In this document: positions 47,584-60,400 of the stretch, piece by piece
Position numbering within the stretch: position 1 is the stretch's first letter
How the letters are laid out: the number at the start of each line of letters is the position of its first letter
From: Cymodocea nodosa
Lineage: Eukaryota > Streptophyta > Magnoliopsida > Alismatales > Cymodoceaceae
Reading direction: 5' to 3'
Length of the DNA stretch: 64,000 nt
NCBI GenBank assembly: GCA_036874045.1
Contig: JAZBRI010000009.1
Location: forward strand, 1,488,001-1,552,000
Notes under the pieces: model-generated
The model's input: the letters and a program-made list of their open reading frames with translations, nothing else
The model's database searches: none
What the model was told of the DNA's origin: nothing
Translations under genes and position numbers: made by a program

Positions 47584-48432
47584 CTAGAATCTGTAATCAA
47601 AATAATCCTTACCATAGCCAATGAAATAACATTTCTGTGATTTTGAATCTAGCTTGTCTCTTTTGTCACTATTCAAGTGGACAAATGACTTGGATTCAAA
47701 GAATTTTAAGTGAGCATAGTTGACCTCTTTCCCTGTCCACAACTCTTTAGGATTTTTGAGCCTCATTGGGATAGATGGTCCTCTATTTACTAGATAGGCA
47801 ACTGTATTGATAGTTTCTACCCAAAATGTCTTGGGAAAGCTTGCATGTAGTCTCATGCATCTTGCCCATTCATTCAAGGTCTTGATCATCTTTCAGCAAC
47901 TCCATTTTGTTATGGAGTTCTAGCTACAATCCTCTACCTTCTGATCTCTTGCTCCTCACAATAAACTTTGAATTCATGGCTATCATATTCTCCTCCATTA
48001 TCTGACCTAATGGATTTAATTTTTCTTCCACTCTGATTTTCCACTTCTGCCTTCCATTTCTTGAAGACTTGGAAAACTTCAAACTTCTATTTTAGAAAAT
48101 AAATTCATACCTTCCTTGTACTATCATCAATGAAGGTGACATAATAGAGAGCACCTCCTAAAGAACGAATAGGGGCAGGTCCCCACACATCCGTGCTCCA
48201 ATTTCTATGACTTAGGATCATGAGGAGTCTTAGCAAAGCTAACTTTCTTCTACTTTCCCATAATGCAGTCCTCACATATCCCTAAATTGACATTCTTCAA
48301 CTTAGGAATTTTCCCTTTTGCCACTAAAACCTTCAATCCAGTCTCACTAAGGTGTCCCAATCTTTTATACCATAAGTCAGTGTCTTCAGTATCACTAACT
48401 GCTGCAATAGTGTCATTTTGATCTAATGTCAA
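47584..48432 (-). pseudogene. copia-3 integrase and GAG-pre-integrase
   Basis: The N-terminal zinc finger region reads WYKRLGHLSETGLKVLVAKGK, then CEDCIMGK. Downstream, the core is recognisable in spite of stops, including RSDNGGEYD-type sequence near 48000. The open piece 47584-47889 holds LNEWARCMRLHASFPKTFW, AYLVNRGPS and the GYGKDYFDYR end. It is in frame with the protease segment. Confidence 0.85.
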
Positions 48433-48930
48433 ATATAAGGTGTCAGTCCTCTATCTTGAGGCAACAATTCTTGCACCTTTGGTTACCTTCCATTTGCTTG
48501 CACCAAAGGCAATCTGATAACCAACATTATCTAGGGAACTTATGGAAATTAATTTTTTTGCAAAATCAGGAACATATCTGACTTTTTGCAATTTTTATAT
48601 CCCTTGTTTTGTTTTAATGTGTACCTCTCCTTTTCCCAAAACATCCAAGCTTGTGTTGTTAGCTAAGTACACTTTCTTCACAGGAGTTGCACGATAATTA
48701 TGCAACAAATCTTTCCTGTAGGTAGTGTGGAATGAAGCTCCTAAGTCTAGTACCCATGAGTCAATGGAACTGTCCACACAGCATACTAAGGCATCATTTG
48801 AATTGTAGGAGACAACATTTGCACCTACTCCTTCTGATTCCTTCCCTCTGTTGTCTTTCTTGGGAGCCTTATATTGTGACTTGAAGTGCCTCCATTGATT
48901 ATAGTTCCAACATTTAATATCTGATCTCAC
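48433..48930 (-). pseudogene. copia-3 zinc knuckle and protease
   Basis: The knuckle reads CWNYNQWRHFKSQY, where both the second and the last Cys are Tyr and a Gly is Arg, all G-to-A changes. The protease active site reads SWVLDLGASFHTT instead of D-S-G-A, so the Ser is now Leu (C to T). Both domains are dead. Confidence 0.85.
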
Positions 48931-49070
48931 CTTACTGGTACCTCTAGACTATGACCTTCTGTTGGATTTAAATTGTTTTGATTTACTTCTCCCTCTACTT
49001 TCAATACTAAGGGTAGAAGTTGAAGCTAACAATTCACTTTCCTGCGAATGTCCTCACTCAAAATTAAATC

Positions 49071-49598
49071 CTAGATGTCACTTATTTTGAGCTTTTCATA
49101 ACCTAGTGAACTACTTACACTAGTCACAACAAGAGACCAACTTTCTAGTAATGAGGATAATAAAATCAATGCCCTAACTTCATCATCAAATATTATATCT
49201 ACTGAATGTAATTGATTCAAAATAGTATTTAACTCATTAACGTGGTATGTAACATTTCCACTTTCATGCATTTTCAGATTGAATAATCTACGCATGAGAA
49301 ATACCTTATTGGCAGTTGATGGCTTCTCATACATGTTGGATAGTGTTTTCATCAAGTCAACTGTTGTTTTCTCCTTGGCAACATTTGAATGAACATTCCT
49401 TACCAGTGACAACCTGACGAGACCTAGAGCTTTCTTGTCCAGCAACTCTCACTCTTCCTGATCCATCTTCTCTAGTTTTCTTCCGAACAGAGGTTGATGA
49501 AGATCCTTCTTATACAAATAATCTTCTATTTGAGACCTCTACTATCTGAAATCTTTTCCATCAAACTTCTTGATCTTGAGCTTTCTATCGTCGATCAT
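49071..49598 (-). pseudogene. copia-3 gag
   Basis: Starts at ATG 49598 (MIDDRKLKIKKFDGKDF). After stops it is open from 49445: LDKKALGLVRLSLVRNVHSN, KPSTANKVFLMRRLFNLKMHE, IIFDDEVRALILLSSL. This is the UBN2-type capsid of Tnt1-like copia. A frameshift separates it from the protease. Confidence 0.85.
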
Positions 49599-49621
49599 TC
49601 TGTTAAACTGAAAAACCTTCG

Positions 49622-49634
49622 GCTTTGATATCAA
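49622..49634 (-). other. Primer binding site of copia-3
   Basis: The minus strand reads TTGATATCAAAGC, a one- or two-base variant of the tRNA-iMet site, next to the LTR end at 49636. Confidence 0.75.
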
Positions 49635-49635
49635 T

Positions 49636-50640
49636 TGTTATATTTAAATTCGATCATTCAGTTAACTCACTATGACACGATTCTGAAAACTCTCCTCTAA
49701 ATTCACCAAAATTGGAAATGAATAGAAAGGAGGAAGAAGGAACAATGAAGACACAAGATTTACATAGTTCAGCAACAACCTACGTCTACAGAGAGTTGAG
49801 GGTTCTTCTATGAGCTTCGGCACAATCAACCACAATGTTTTACAACATCATAAAGGTTTATATACTACCCAACTTAGGGTTAATAAAACTTTAATTACAT
49901 TTGAGCCATTACAGTAGAGAAATAATACTTCAAAGAAAGAACTCTCAATTTTGAAACCTTATCTTCCTATCTTTCCGAAATCTGCAATACTTCAGATAGT
50001 TAAATAACTTAACTATCTAAAGAAAATTCTTCTTTCTTCATTTGTTGTAATGGGCGATACTATAGTAGGCTAACTATCTAGAGAGATTCGATCTTTCAGA
50101 TAGTTACAAACTTAACTATCCAAAAACCCACTTATGTCTCTCTCTATCCATTCGGAAGGTTCTACCATTAATTCTCCAAAAACTGCATGCTTTTCAGATA
50201 GTTACTAACTTAACTATCCGAAAATTCACTTAAGTGTCTCTTCAATCACTTCGAAAGGTTGTAGCTGTAACCTTTCGAAAAACTTATGATTTTCGAATAG
50301 TTATTGTGTAACTATCTGAAGATCCACTTAAGTCACTGCTTTTCGGATACTTAGCTTCTTAACTATCTGAACATCTACTTAAGTATCTGACTTTTAAATA
50401 CTTAGCTTCATAACTATTCGATCGTCCACTTAAGTGTCCTTTAAGTCATTCTGGATGGTTACAACTAATAACCCTCTGAAATCTTCTAACTTTTTGGATA
50501 GTTAGCTCAAAGTCTTCTGATTGAAACGTTATTTCAGATACTTTGACCTAATAACCTTCCAAAATCTACCAAAGACTCACTACTAACAAGCTTTTGACTG
50601 AACCTGGACTTCTTGTGGCATACTCCACACCTGTACTACT
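49636..50640 (-). repeat. 5' LTR of copia-3
   Basis: Starts TGTTATATTTAAATTCG. The right end is not sharply defined but lies before the gypsy LTR homology at about 50650. The part 49970-50580 is packed with palindrome halves (CAGATAGTTA, TAACTATCCGAA, CGAAAGGTT) like those of copia-1. Confidence 0.7.
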
Positions 50641-50649
50641 TGCCCTAAT

Positions 50650-52504
50650 AATAATTGCACTATTATATGCTTTAATGAAAGAATCTGCATAATTTCAAAG
50701 AATTAATGTTAATTAAATACATTTCTGAACTATCGGTGAATTACATGCTTTGAAATTCTTAAGTATCTGAATTTTCTGTTATTTCGGAGAGTTATATTTT
50801 ATGTATCGGATAGTTATGTTTTAAATGCTTAAAGAATATTTTATTATTTCTTAGAGTACACATGTAACCTTAATGCATAACTTAAGTGAATGTTCGGTAA
50901 GTTATCTGTTAACTATCTGAAATGCATCTGAGCATCGGATAGTTAAGGTTGTAAGTATTTGAAATATCTAAACTCGTTCAGTTAGAATTATGCACGTGTT
51001 GAATTTAAATGCTTTATTATGTCACGTGAGCTACACATGTTTAACTCGTTAAGTTAGCATAACTATACACATTGAGTTACTTGAATATACGTTGTGTTAG
51101 TAGCTTATAAGTTATTTCTTTATTACACGTGTTTTATAGTTAAATCAACGAAGTAAGTCCATTGAGTTACCTGTAACTCCATGAACCATTTATTTTCTAA
51201 TATGCCATTGTAGTAGTTGCAGAAACAGGAAATTCGAAGGAAAACCACAATTGCACGTATCATGTAGAAATTCACTCGTGGAATGAAGAAGAAATCACCA
51301 TCGTTGATATGAATGAAGGAAATCCAACCAATCATCTAAGTAGAAGCAGTTACTACAAAAAGAAATATAAAAGAAGAGGAGAAAGACGAAGAAAGTGTGT
51401 GTGCAGAGGTGGAGAACCACGCTAATTGTAGGAAGCGTTGGAAGTTTCTTGAAGCTCCACACCACCACCAAAATCACCAACCATTAGAGGTTTGTGAGGA
51501 TACTTTCTTGATGTCGAGTCGATTTCGAGCCAAACACGGTGACTAACAACCACTGTGAGGAGTGATCACATCACGAGAAGGGAAGCCATTTTCACCAAGC
51601 ACCGACTCATATCTCAAGAGATCGTAAAGCTTCTAGCCTTGGTTTTAGGTTGATGCCAATATGCTGAAGAGGAGATCATCTTACAATTCTTGATTTGTGA
51701 TTCTATAGGGAGAGAAGGCAAGATTGTAAGTGATTAAGTTTTCAATGGTGTAATCACGTCGCATGTAGTGATGGAAGTTTTTACTGTCGATAGAAATTTT
51801 TACATTTCACCTTTCATTCATCTTCAAGAACATATCAAAAAAGAAATACCAAAAACAACAAATTATCTGTGTTTACATTTAGTATTAAAGTGTTGTATTG
51901 TTTGTTTTGTATTATGATTAATGTTATCATTGTCATTATTATGAATGTTTTATGTTTGTTTGATTTAAAAAATAGAAAATAGTTTTATTATTTAATGAAA
52001 TTGATTTGTTCTAGATACTTAAAGATTTTAATGGTTACTGTTTGAAATATCTAAATGTTGGTGTTGCTTAATGATAAATCTAATATTAACTAACATTAAA
52101 GAGCTTAATTAATGTTATTTACATTCTGTGGAACTACCCAATGGTTAGCCGAATTCCTTTGTAAATAGTAGTATTTAACTAGAAAAGTAGGCTCGTGGAG
52201 TTAACTTAAGTCCACGAGGTCAGTCCGTTGAGTTAACCATAACTCCACGAACTAAGTCCATTGTGTTAACTATAACTCAACGGAGTACTTAACTAAATGC
52301 ATATAAACTCCAATATAAAAATTGAAACAGTACACAATTCTTACTCAATCTCTATGGGAGCGACCTATACTTACACACAAATACAATATACATTGTGCAC
52401 TTGCAGTTAATATACAAATTGGAATTAATATCTAATTTGTGTGAAAGGTTGTTTGTTTACTTTTAAAAGTAATTATTGATATAAGCATAAAAACCAATTA
52501 AACA
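50650..52504 (+). repeat. Gypsy LTR in plus orientation
   Basis: Reverse complement of the element B LTR from about 38950 back to 37258. The first ~95 bp, including TGTTTAG, are missing at the copia-3 junction. It ends AAACA and is followed, after 7 bp, by a degraded PBS (TAGCATCGTTGTA, 52512-52524). The minus-strand ORFs at 51123-51480 are chance frames. Confidence 0.82.
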
Positions 52505-52525
52505 AGTTTTCTAGCATCGTTGTAT

Positions 52526-52879
52526 AAACAAGTTTAAGATTTAACTTTTCACAACAATACAAGGAACTTCTTTATTTTCAGATTCCTGTCTTGAATGACT
52601 ATTTGCAAGAGGAGGAGGAGAAGCTTCTTTATTCTCTGAATTTTTGGTCAAAAATCTCAGATGAGAAGAAAGAATTTTCTTTCTTCTTCTAGTATACATG
52701 AATCTAATTGTTTAAAGAGGTGCCAAATTTCATTTTGTAATCAGGAGGATTCATAATTCATATGTTGGGACTAGGAGCAGTCTAATATAATACTCTAATG
52801 GTAATCTTAGGAACATCATAATAGAATCTCCCAACAACATGCCTAAAATCAACTCCTTTCTTTGGTAGAAAAAATAAAA
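52526..52879. other. Unassigned segment after the gypsy PBS
   Basis: AT-rich sequence with GAGGAGGAGGAG at 52610. It does not match the internal region of elements A or B. No convincing gene seen. Confidence 0.4.
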
Positions 52880-53150
52880 TCAATATGTTGGTTCATAAAT
52901 ATGAGTTGTTCAAAATGCATGAATGAGAGTCTATTTCTGACAAGTTTTCTAGGTTTTTTGAAATTACGAATGCTTTTAAAAGTTTAGCAAAATCATTTGA
53001 AGAAAGTGATCTTGTTAGAAAAATTTTAAGATCTCTAACTAGTTCATGAACTTATAAAACTACATTTATAGAAGAATCTAAAATTTTAATTAGAAAACAC
53101 ATAGAAAGTATCTTTAGTTTATTAATGAAAAATTTTAATATTCTATGAAA
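52880..53150 (+). pseudogene. copia gag fragment
   Basis: Translation shows INMLVHKYELFKMHE, then ESDLVRKILRSLTSS and a following EESK segment, close to the copia-4 gag at 55860-56070. It is interrupted by stops and has no other part of an element attached. 53151-53518 is AT-rich with nothing recognised. Confidence 0.75.
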
Positions 53151-53518
53151 GAAATTGAGTCTTGAGGTTGTCTCTATTGCTTGCTATTTTTATTTTTATT
53201 TTTAAAAAGAAAAATCCATTAGATCATAATTTAAAATTATTTTAGTTATTATGTCTGTCGGGAAATCTTGAACCTTAGTCACTTAAACTAATTGATTTGA
53301 AATGTGTTAATTAAAAACTCATTACATGGGTAATTAAAGTTATTGATTTCAAAAGAAAAAAATAAGAGTTTGTCCGTTCTTACTTATCATTGAGTAATTA
53401 ATTAACTTTTTCCTAATCCAGAGATTATGATCACATAAAAAAATGACATTGTGGAAGGTAATTATAAAAATAATAATAATAAAGAGATAATATACTCAAG
53501 ATTAATTGATTTATAGTT

Positions 53519-53764
53519 TGTTGAGTATTTTGTTTTGATGATATGTGATAAACAGATATAATCATATTTACTCAATTACTATTGTTTGTGAACATAAATT
53601 AAGAACATCAATTAATACAGAAAAAGTTTACTCATATAAATACTTGTCTGTAATGGATCCAAAATTATACCAAGTTAAATAACTAGTCGTTATGTTATAC
53701 TAACTTTTCGTTTAACTAAACGGTAAGTTAACGTGTATTTTTATCGCAAAGCATGATATGTTTT
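53519..53764 (+). repeat. First 246 bp of a copia LTR, disrupted by copia-4
   Basis: Begins TGTTGAGTATTTTG and matches the start of 53765-55299 and 28087-29844, then stops at the start of the copia-4 LTR. This is an LTR inserted into an LTR of its own family. The remainder is not in the window. Confidence 0.82.
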
Positions 53765-55500
53765 TGTTGAGTATTTTGTTTTGATGATGTGTACTGAATG
53801 AAAGTAATCATATTTGCTTAATTACTATTGCTTGTGAAAAGAAATTAAAAACATCAATTAATACAGAAAAAGCTTACTAATAGAAATACTTGTCTATATT
53901 GGATTTGAAATTATACTAAGTTAAATAACTAGTCGTTTCATTGCATTAATTTCTCATTTAACTAAACGTTAAGTTAACGTGTGTTTTTATTGAAAAGCAT
54001 GATATGTTTTAAAGTTATATCTTCTGTATCATGAACAGTGCACGTTTAGACAACTCGTTAAGTTAGAGTGTTATTTGTATAGAGGTCACGTGAGAACTCG
54101 TTAAGTTAATAAGTAAAAGAAGAGACGAACTCGTTAAGTTAGTGTTGTACACGTGGTGAAATTAAAGGTTACGAATGTTATATTGTATCATGTGAGGTGC
54201 ACATGTTTAACTTGTTAAATTAACATAACTAAACACATTGAGTTGCTATATTGAACACTAAGGCAACGCGTTAGGTTAGCGTTATAAACTTAAGTTGTTA
54301 TTTTTGCACGTGGTAAAATTTTTATTATAAAAACATTTGTATATCACTAGTTTGTTGAGTTATCCATAACACAACAGAGTTGATTTGTTGAGTTATCGTA
54401 ACACCACGAAGCTAGTTCATTGAGTTAGCATAACACCACAGACTTAATTTGTTGAGTTAGCTACAGTACTTGTTCACGTGAGTTGGTACATGAGGAACTC
54501 ATTAAGTTAGAAACGTTAAGTTATATATCTACTTGTGTTACTCGTTTAGTTAACATTAAAGTAACAACTACTTATTATTACACTTGATGAAAAATTTTGG
54601 ACGAGAAAGTTTATTTTGCAGCAAAATTTTTCAGAGATCCAAGATTGATGATTAAAGAAAATTTAAAATGTAAACGTGGGTAAAAACATGTGTATTTCGA
54701 TGAAGGAAAAAGAGAAGACGTGAAGAAGTGGAAAATTGACAGTGATTAAATGTGGAGGATATGCATGAAATGAAGATACACTATAAAAGGTACAAAATTC
54801 TCATTGATCAACTATCCCTACACACCAAATGAAAAATCTTTTTAGGGATCAAAAACACTCTTCGGGGAAAAGCTCTCAGATGGAAGAAAATTCAATGAAG
54901 TAGAAAAGGTCAGATTTATGTCATTGAAGATCTTAAGTATCAGGAGAAAGCAAATTCAGTGAAGCAGAGAAAAATAAAATATTCGTCACTAAAGAATTGT
55001 TGAAGAAGAAAAAGAAGAAGAAGAAAGATCTCAAATAGGGAAAAATGTTTTAAATTCCACACATTAGTTTTCTCTGTTTGTAGTTATGAAATTGTATAAA
55101 TGAAACATGGTATCGATATATAATTACATCTACAATTTCTGAGGAGAATTGAATTGTATATTGTAATTGAAACCTTGAATAAAAATGATTTTATGAAAAT
55201 AGTGTCTTGACTTGTTTTTGAGTTTTAAAGTTTCAATTATAATCGAAAATATTGAAAAACACAATTCACCCCTGTCTTGTGTAGCTATACGATCCTACAA
55301 GTGGTATCAAAGCTTTGTTAATAATCTTTGATATAAAATCTATACCAACTTATTTAATATCATTGCTTATTCTGTCTTCCTTGTTTTTAAACAGAAATTA
55401 ATATCTGAGCATACGTTTAACTTTCTTGATTTAATGCTCAAGTTGTTTTAAAGTTTTTAAACTGTTTAAAATCAAATAGGTTGAAAAATCTAAGGTAAGA

Positions 55501-57151
55501 TGACTACTGGAAATGGTAATTTTTCTTTGTATGAAGGTCAAAATCTTAATCATCCTCCTTTATTTGACGGAATACATTTTGAATATTGAAAATATAGGAT
55601 GACAGTCTTTCTTCAAAGTATAGATCATAAGTTGTGGTTCATGATTTCTAAACCATATACTCCATTAACTACCCCTTATAATACTTGGACAATTACTGAA
55701 AAGAAAATGAAACTCTAAATGCTAAAGGCTTAAATATTTTATTTTGTGCATTGAGTTATGAACAGTTTAGTAAAGTGTCAGCATATAAATCTGCTTATGA
55801 GGTGTGGCATGTATTAGAAGTTTCACATGAATGTACTTCTCAAGTTAAAGAGACTAAGATAAATATGTTAATTCATAAGTATGAACTCTTTAAGATGCAT
55901 GAAGACGAAAGTATTTCTGAGATGTTTTCTAAATTCCTTGATATCATAAACTCTTTAAAATACTTAGGAAAGAATTTTGAACAAAAGGATTTAGTGAGGA
56001 AAATTCTCAGATCCCTAAGTTCTAAATGGTCTCAAAAAGTAACATCAATTAAGGAATCACGAGATTTAAATGTTTATACCATAAATGAACTTATAGGAAA
56101 CTTAACTACTTATGAAATTCAATTAAATGATTCACTGAGTCACAACAAATTAAAACTGAAGAAAGAAATAGCCTTCGAAATTAATTTAGATTTTGAAATA
56201 TCTACTGATTCTGACGAGGATATGATTTTGCCAACTAGGAAATTCAAGAAAGCATGGAAAGCTAGGAAACAGTAAAGGAATAGAAATGAAATGTTGAGAA
56301 ACAACATAAATGATCTTAAGTTAGAGATTGATAGATTAAAAATGAGAGAGCTAGATTTAAATTCCATCATTGAGAAATGGAATTTAAGTCAAACTAAGTT
56401 AGACAAACCAGCTAGTACCCCTACAATGTCGTATAAATTTGGCTTAGGATTTGATTATCCTGAATATCCTGAATCTCAAGCCAACAAAGGATTTATTAGT
56501 TGCAGTTCAAGTAAATCTAAGACTAAAATTCCTTTTATCATGAAACAAGATAATAAATATCTAAAAGTAGGTACTTCAAGGGATGAATCATGCAGCAACA
56601 ATATAAACCAATGTGATTTATCTAAATGTACTTCTAACATGACTATCAATGTTTCTAAAAATCTTGTTTCTTATTCTGGAAATTCAGTCACTAATGTTTC
56701 AAAAATGTCAAACAATCGTAGTAAACTGAAAATTCAGAAATTTGAGCATGAAATTCAAAACTCTAGTATTAGACCAATTACTCATTGTGCATGTTCTTTA
56801 TCTGAAAATTCTTGTGTAGAAAAAGATTTTGTATGTACTAAAAATTCAAATACAAGTACAAAATCTTGGTATGAACTTATTGAAATGTATGAGCATGACC
56901 AAAATAAATTAACATTTGATAAAAATCAGCTTGGTCTAGGTTATACTACATCTGAAAACAAAAAGAATGATTATAAGAGCAATAATGCTATAAGTGAGTA
57001 TGATGCTAATGATAAATCATTAGTACTTACAACTAATAAGAATGTAAATGATAATGTTAAACTATTTATAAACAAAAAGAAGAAATATGCGTTTAATAAA
57101 CTTGGTCCTCAACGACATTGGGTACCAAGGAAAAGTTCTTCTTAATTTGTT
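55501..57151 (+). pseudogene. copia-4 gag
   Basis: Starts at ATG 55501 (MTTGNGNFSLYEGQNLNHPP). A TGA stands where Trp is usual at about 55589, and a 1-base deletion in an A-run near 55700 shifts the frame. From 55751 the frame is continuous to the end of RNase H. Capsid motifs are VSHECTSQVKETK and KYELFKMHEDESISEMFSKF. A coiled-coil region follows (NINDLKLEIDRLKM). I find no CCHC zinc knuckle where one is expected (about 56230-56300). Either it was deleted or the family lacks it. Stops at 56273-56275 and 57143-57145. Confidence 0.87.
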
Positions 57152-58621
57152 TTGCAAGAGGAAACAACATCAAAATGGATCTTGGATAGTGGAACATCAA
57201 GTCACATGACCGAACAAAAAAGTCTACTAAAAAATTTTACAAATACCAAGAAAGGAAATGTTACATTTGGAAATAAAAGTAAGGATAAAATCATAGGTAT
57301 GGGCAATGTTCAAATAACTCCTACTTGTGTTATTTCGAATGTACTATATGTAGAAAACCTAAGATTTAATTTGCTAAGTGTTATAAAACTAACTGATAAT
57401 GGATATTATGTAGTGTTTGAAGATAATATATGCAAAATTATTGATAAAAGTACAAATGAACTTAAATTTATTACTAAAAGAAAAGGTTCTATATGTATTT
57501 TATCTTTACCTTCTAGTGCAGTCGATTTAAATTCATGTTTGCTAGCTAAAACTAGTGATGCATATCTGTGGCATAAAAGGATCGGGCATATAAATATGAA
57601 ACTATTACATAAACTGTCTAGAAAAAATTTAGTGAGAGGTTTACCAAAGATTAAATACTCAAAGGACTCTATGTGTGATGCATGTGAGTTAAGTAAACTT
57701 CATACAAACTCTTTCAAATCCAAAACTGATATATCAAGCAAGAGAGTCTTAGAACTTATACATATAGATCTATTTGGACCAACAAGAATCATGAGTCTTG
57801 GTGGTAAACGATATGTATTTGTTTTAGTAGATGACTTCTCTAGATACACTTGGGTATATTTTCCACCATCTAAGATAGAAGTTTTTGAAAAATTTAAAAT
57901 GTTTTGCAATCTTGTTCAAAATGAACAAAGTGTCTCTATTCAAAAACTTAAGAGTGATCATGGTATTGAATTTAATAATGATCAAATAGATAATTACTGT
58001 ATAGATCATAACATTGATCATAGATTTTCTTTTCCAAGAGCACCGTCTCAAAATGGTGTTGCTGAGAGAAAGAATAGATCACTTCAAGAAATGGCCAGAA
58101 CTATGTTAAATGAACATAATTTACCTCAAAATCTTTGGGCTGAAGTAGTGAATACAGCTTGTTATGTTATTAACAGAAGTCACTTAAGACCTCGTGTTAA
58201 TAAAACTCCTTTTGAAATTATGTTTGATAGGGTTCCAAAAATTTCTTATATGAAACTATTTCTCTACAAGTGTTTTATTCTTAATAGTAAGGATAAAAAG
58301 GATAAATTTCAAGCCAAAGCAGATGAAGGAATTTCTGTAGGTTACTCTACTAGAAGTAAAGCCTATAGAGTATATAATAAGACTTCTAGAACTATTGAAG
58401 AAACCCTCCATGTAAGCTTCAATGAAAATTCTTTTAGAGAATCTCAATCTAAAGTTGATAATGATGATATGATCAATTTCCCAAAAGAATTACAGATCAA
58501 TAAAGAGATTGAAGATTTATCTAAGAAAATCAAAAATATGAACTTAAATGATCAAACTAATAATGAAAGTGATGTACCTTTAGATGTTGATGAGAATATT
58601 GAGGAAAATCAAAGAAATTAG
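57152..58621 (+). pseudogene. copia-4 protease and integrase
   Basis: 489 codons remain open. The protease site WILDSGTSSHMTEQ is intact. The integrase zinc finger (WHKRIGHINMKLLHKL, CDACELSK) and the catalytic residues, Asp in LIHIDLFGP, Asp in KSDHGIEFN and Glu in NGVAERKNRSLQE, are all present. The piece ends in GYSTRSKAYRVYN and an acidic linker. It is the best-preserved pol segment in the window but lies within a dead polyprotein, with stops on both sides in the same frame (57143 and 58619). The TTG at 57152 is not a real start. Confidence 0.92.
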
Positions 58622-60265
58622 CGTTATTCTTCATCACATCTCATTACTCAAGTCATTGGTAATATTAATAAGGGAGTTAAAACTAGAGCTTCTGTAAATT
58701 TAAATAGTATGCGTATGTTTGTTTCTATGGTAGAACCAAAGATTATAGAAGAGGCATTATCTGATGAAAATTGGATAGTGGCAATGCAAGAAGAACTAAA
58801 TCAATTCATTAGAAATGATGTTTGGGAATTAGTCTCTCCACCAGAACATCAGTCCATAATAGGTACAAAGTGGATCTTTAGAAACAAAACTAATGAAACT
58901 AGTCAAGTTATAAGGAACAAAGCTAGATTAGTTGTACAAGGGTATACACAGGAAGAAGGACTAGATTATGTTGAAACATTTGCTCCTATGGCTAGGTTAG
59001 AAAGTATTAGAATATTATTAGCCTACACTTTTTATATAGATTTTAAACTATATCAAATGGATGTCAAGAGTGTATTTCCAAATAGTTTAGTTAATGAAGA
59101 AGTTTATGTAAAACAACCACCTGGATTTAAAGATATTAAAAATCCTGACTATATGTATAAATTGAAGAAAGCCTTATATGGTTTGAAACAAGCACCTAGA
59201 TTGTGGTATGAAAGATTATCTACTTTTCTAATAGAATAAGGTTATATCATGGGAAAAGTAGACCATACTCTTTTTTTCAAAAAGGATGATAAAGATCAGA
59301 TTATTGTTTAAATATATGTGGATGATATAATCTTTGGAGCAACTTCTGAAAAACTGATAAAAATATTTTCTAAAGAAATGGCTAGATAGTTTGAGATGAG
59401 TATGATAGGAGAACTTTTATATTTTTTAGGACTTCAAATTAAGCAAATGGATAAAGGTATATTTTTAAATCAGGAAAAATGTGTAGATGAAATGCTTAAG
59501 AAATTTAATTTTAATGATACAAGGATTTGAGGAACTCCTATGAGTACTTCTTTAAAGTTAGATATTAATGACATAGGAAAATCAATAAATCAAAGAAAAT
59601 ATAGAAGTATGATTGGTTCTTTACTTTATTTGACTGCTAGTAGACTTGATATTATGTTTGCTATGTGTGCATGTGTTAGATTTCAATCTAATCCTAAAGA
59701 ATCACACTCAATTGTTGTTAAAAGAATATTTAGATATATACAAGGAACTAAAAACTTTGGTTTGTATTATTCTAAGGATAGTTCAATAGATCTTATAAGA
59801 TATACTAATGCTGATTACGTAGGATCTAAATCTGATAGAAAGAGTACTAGTGGCACATGTCAATTATTGGGAAATAATTTGGTGTCATGGTTTAGTAAAA
59901 AGCAAAACTTTGTAGCAATTTCAACTACTGAAGCTGAATATGTTGATGTTGCACTATGTTGCACTCAGATTCTGTGGATAAGGCAAACTTTAGAAGATTG
60001 TGGATTATCTTATGATACAACTGAGATTTATTGTGATAATAGTTCTACAATAAATCTTTTCAAAAATTCTGTATTACATTCTAGAGCAAAACATATAGAG
60101 GTTAGACATCATTTTCTAAGAGATAACATAATTAAAGGAAAAATTAAATTAGGATTTGTGTCTAGTAAAAATCAATTAGCTGATATATTTACAAAACCAC
60201 TAGATGAAAATACATTCTGCAATATAAGATTAAATTTGGGTATTGGTAGGCTATGTGACGTGTAA
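58622..60265 (+). pseudogene. copia-4 reverse transcriptase and RNase H
   Basis: RT motifs: AMQEELNQFIRNDVWELV, GTKWIFRNK, NKARLVVQGYTQEEGLDY, QMDVKSVF, ALYGLKQAPRLWYERL and the catalytic YVDDIIFGAT. RNase H: MIGSLLYLTASRLDIMF, DRKSTSGTCQLLG, AISTTEAEYVDVA, CDNSSTINLFKN and QLADIFTKPLDE, with a natural end after LCDV (stop at 60263-60265). All in one frame, broken by TAA at 59237, TAA just before IYVDD, TAG before FEMSM and TGA before GTPMS. These fit CAA, CAG and CGA changed by C to T. Confidence 0.92.
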
Positions 60266-60400
60266 AATGCTTAGACTCCATAAAAGATAAATATTATTGA
60301 TTATGTCGTTTATCTCATAGATATTATATACTTATCATAAATATCTAAGTAATATCTAAACTGGTACATAAGATACTATGTATTTATTGTAATATTATAG
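60266..60400 (+). other. copia-4 3' flank
   Basis: AT-rich sequence with repeated TAAATATCTAAGTAATAT-like words. Probably the remaining 3' UTR of copia-4. No PPT or LTR is visible. Confidence 0.4.

Larger units (their letters stand above)
47394..50640 (-). mobile_element. Truncated copia element, copia-3 (Tnt1/Tork-like)
   Basis: A minus-strand element with one LTR (49636 to about 50640), a PBS, gag, protease and integrase, cut off in the integrase C-terminus where it meets element B. RT, RNase H and the other LTR are absent. It belongs to a lineage different from copia-1 and copia-4, judged by gag and knuckle sequence. Confidence 0.85.
53765..60265 (+). mobile_element. copia-4, 5' LTR plus full coding region
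   Basis: 5' LTR 53765-55299 (1535 bp, TGTTGAG...CCTACA), PBS TGGTATCAAAGCT (55302-55314), then gag to RNase H on the plus strand. No 3' LTR is found before gypsy sequence begins at about 60400, so it was lost by deletion. The LTR has many TAACTCGTTAAGTTA words and a TATA-like CACTATAAAAGG at 54780. Confidence 0.9.
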
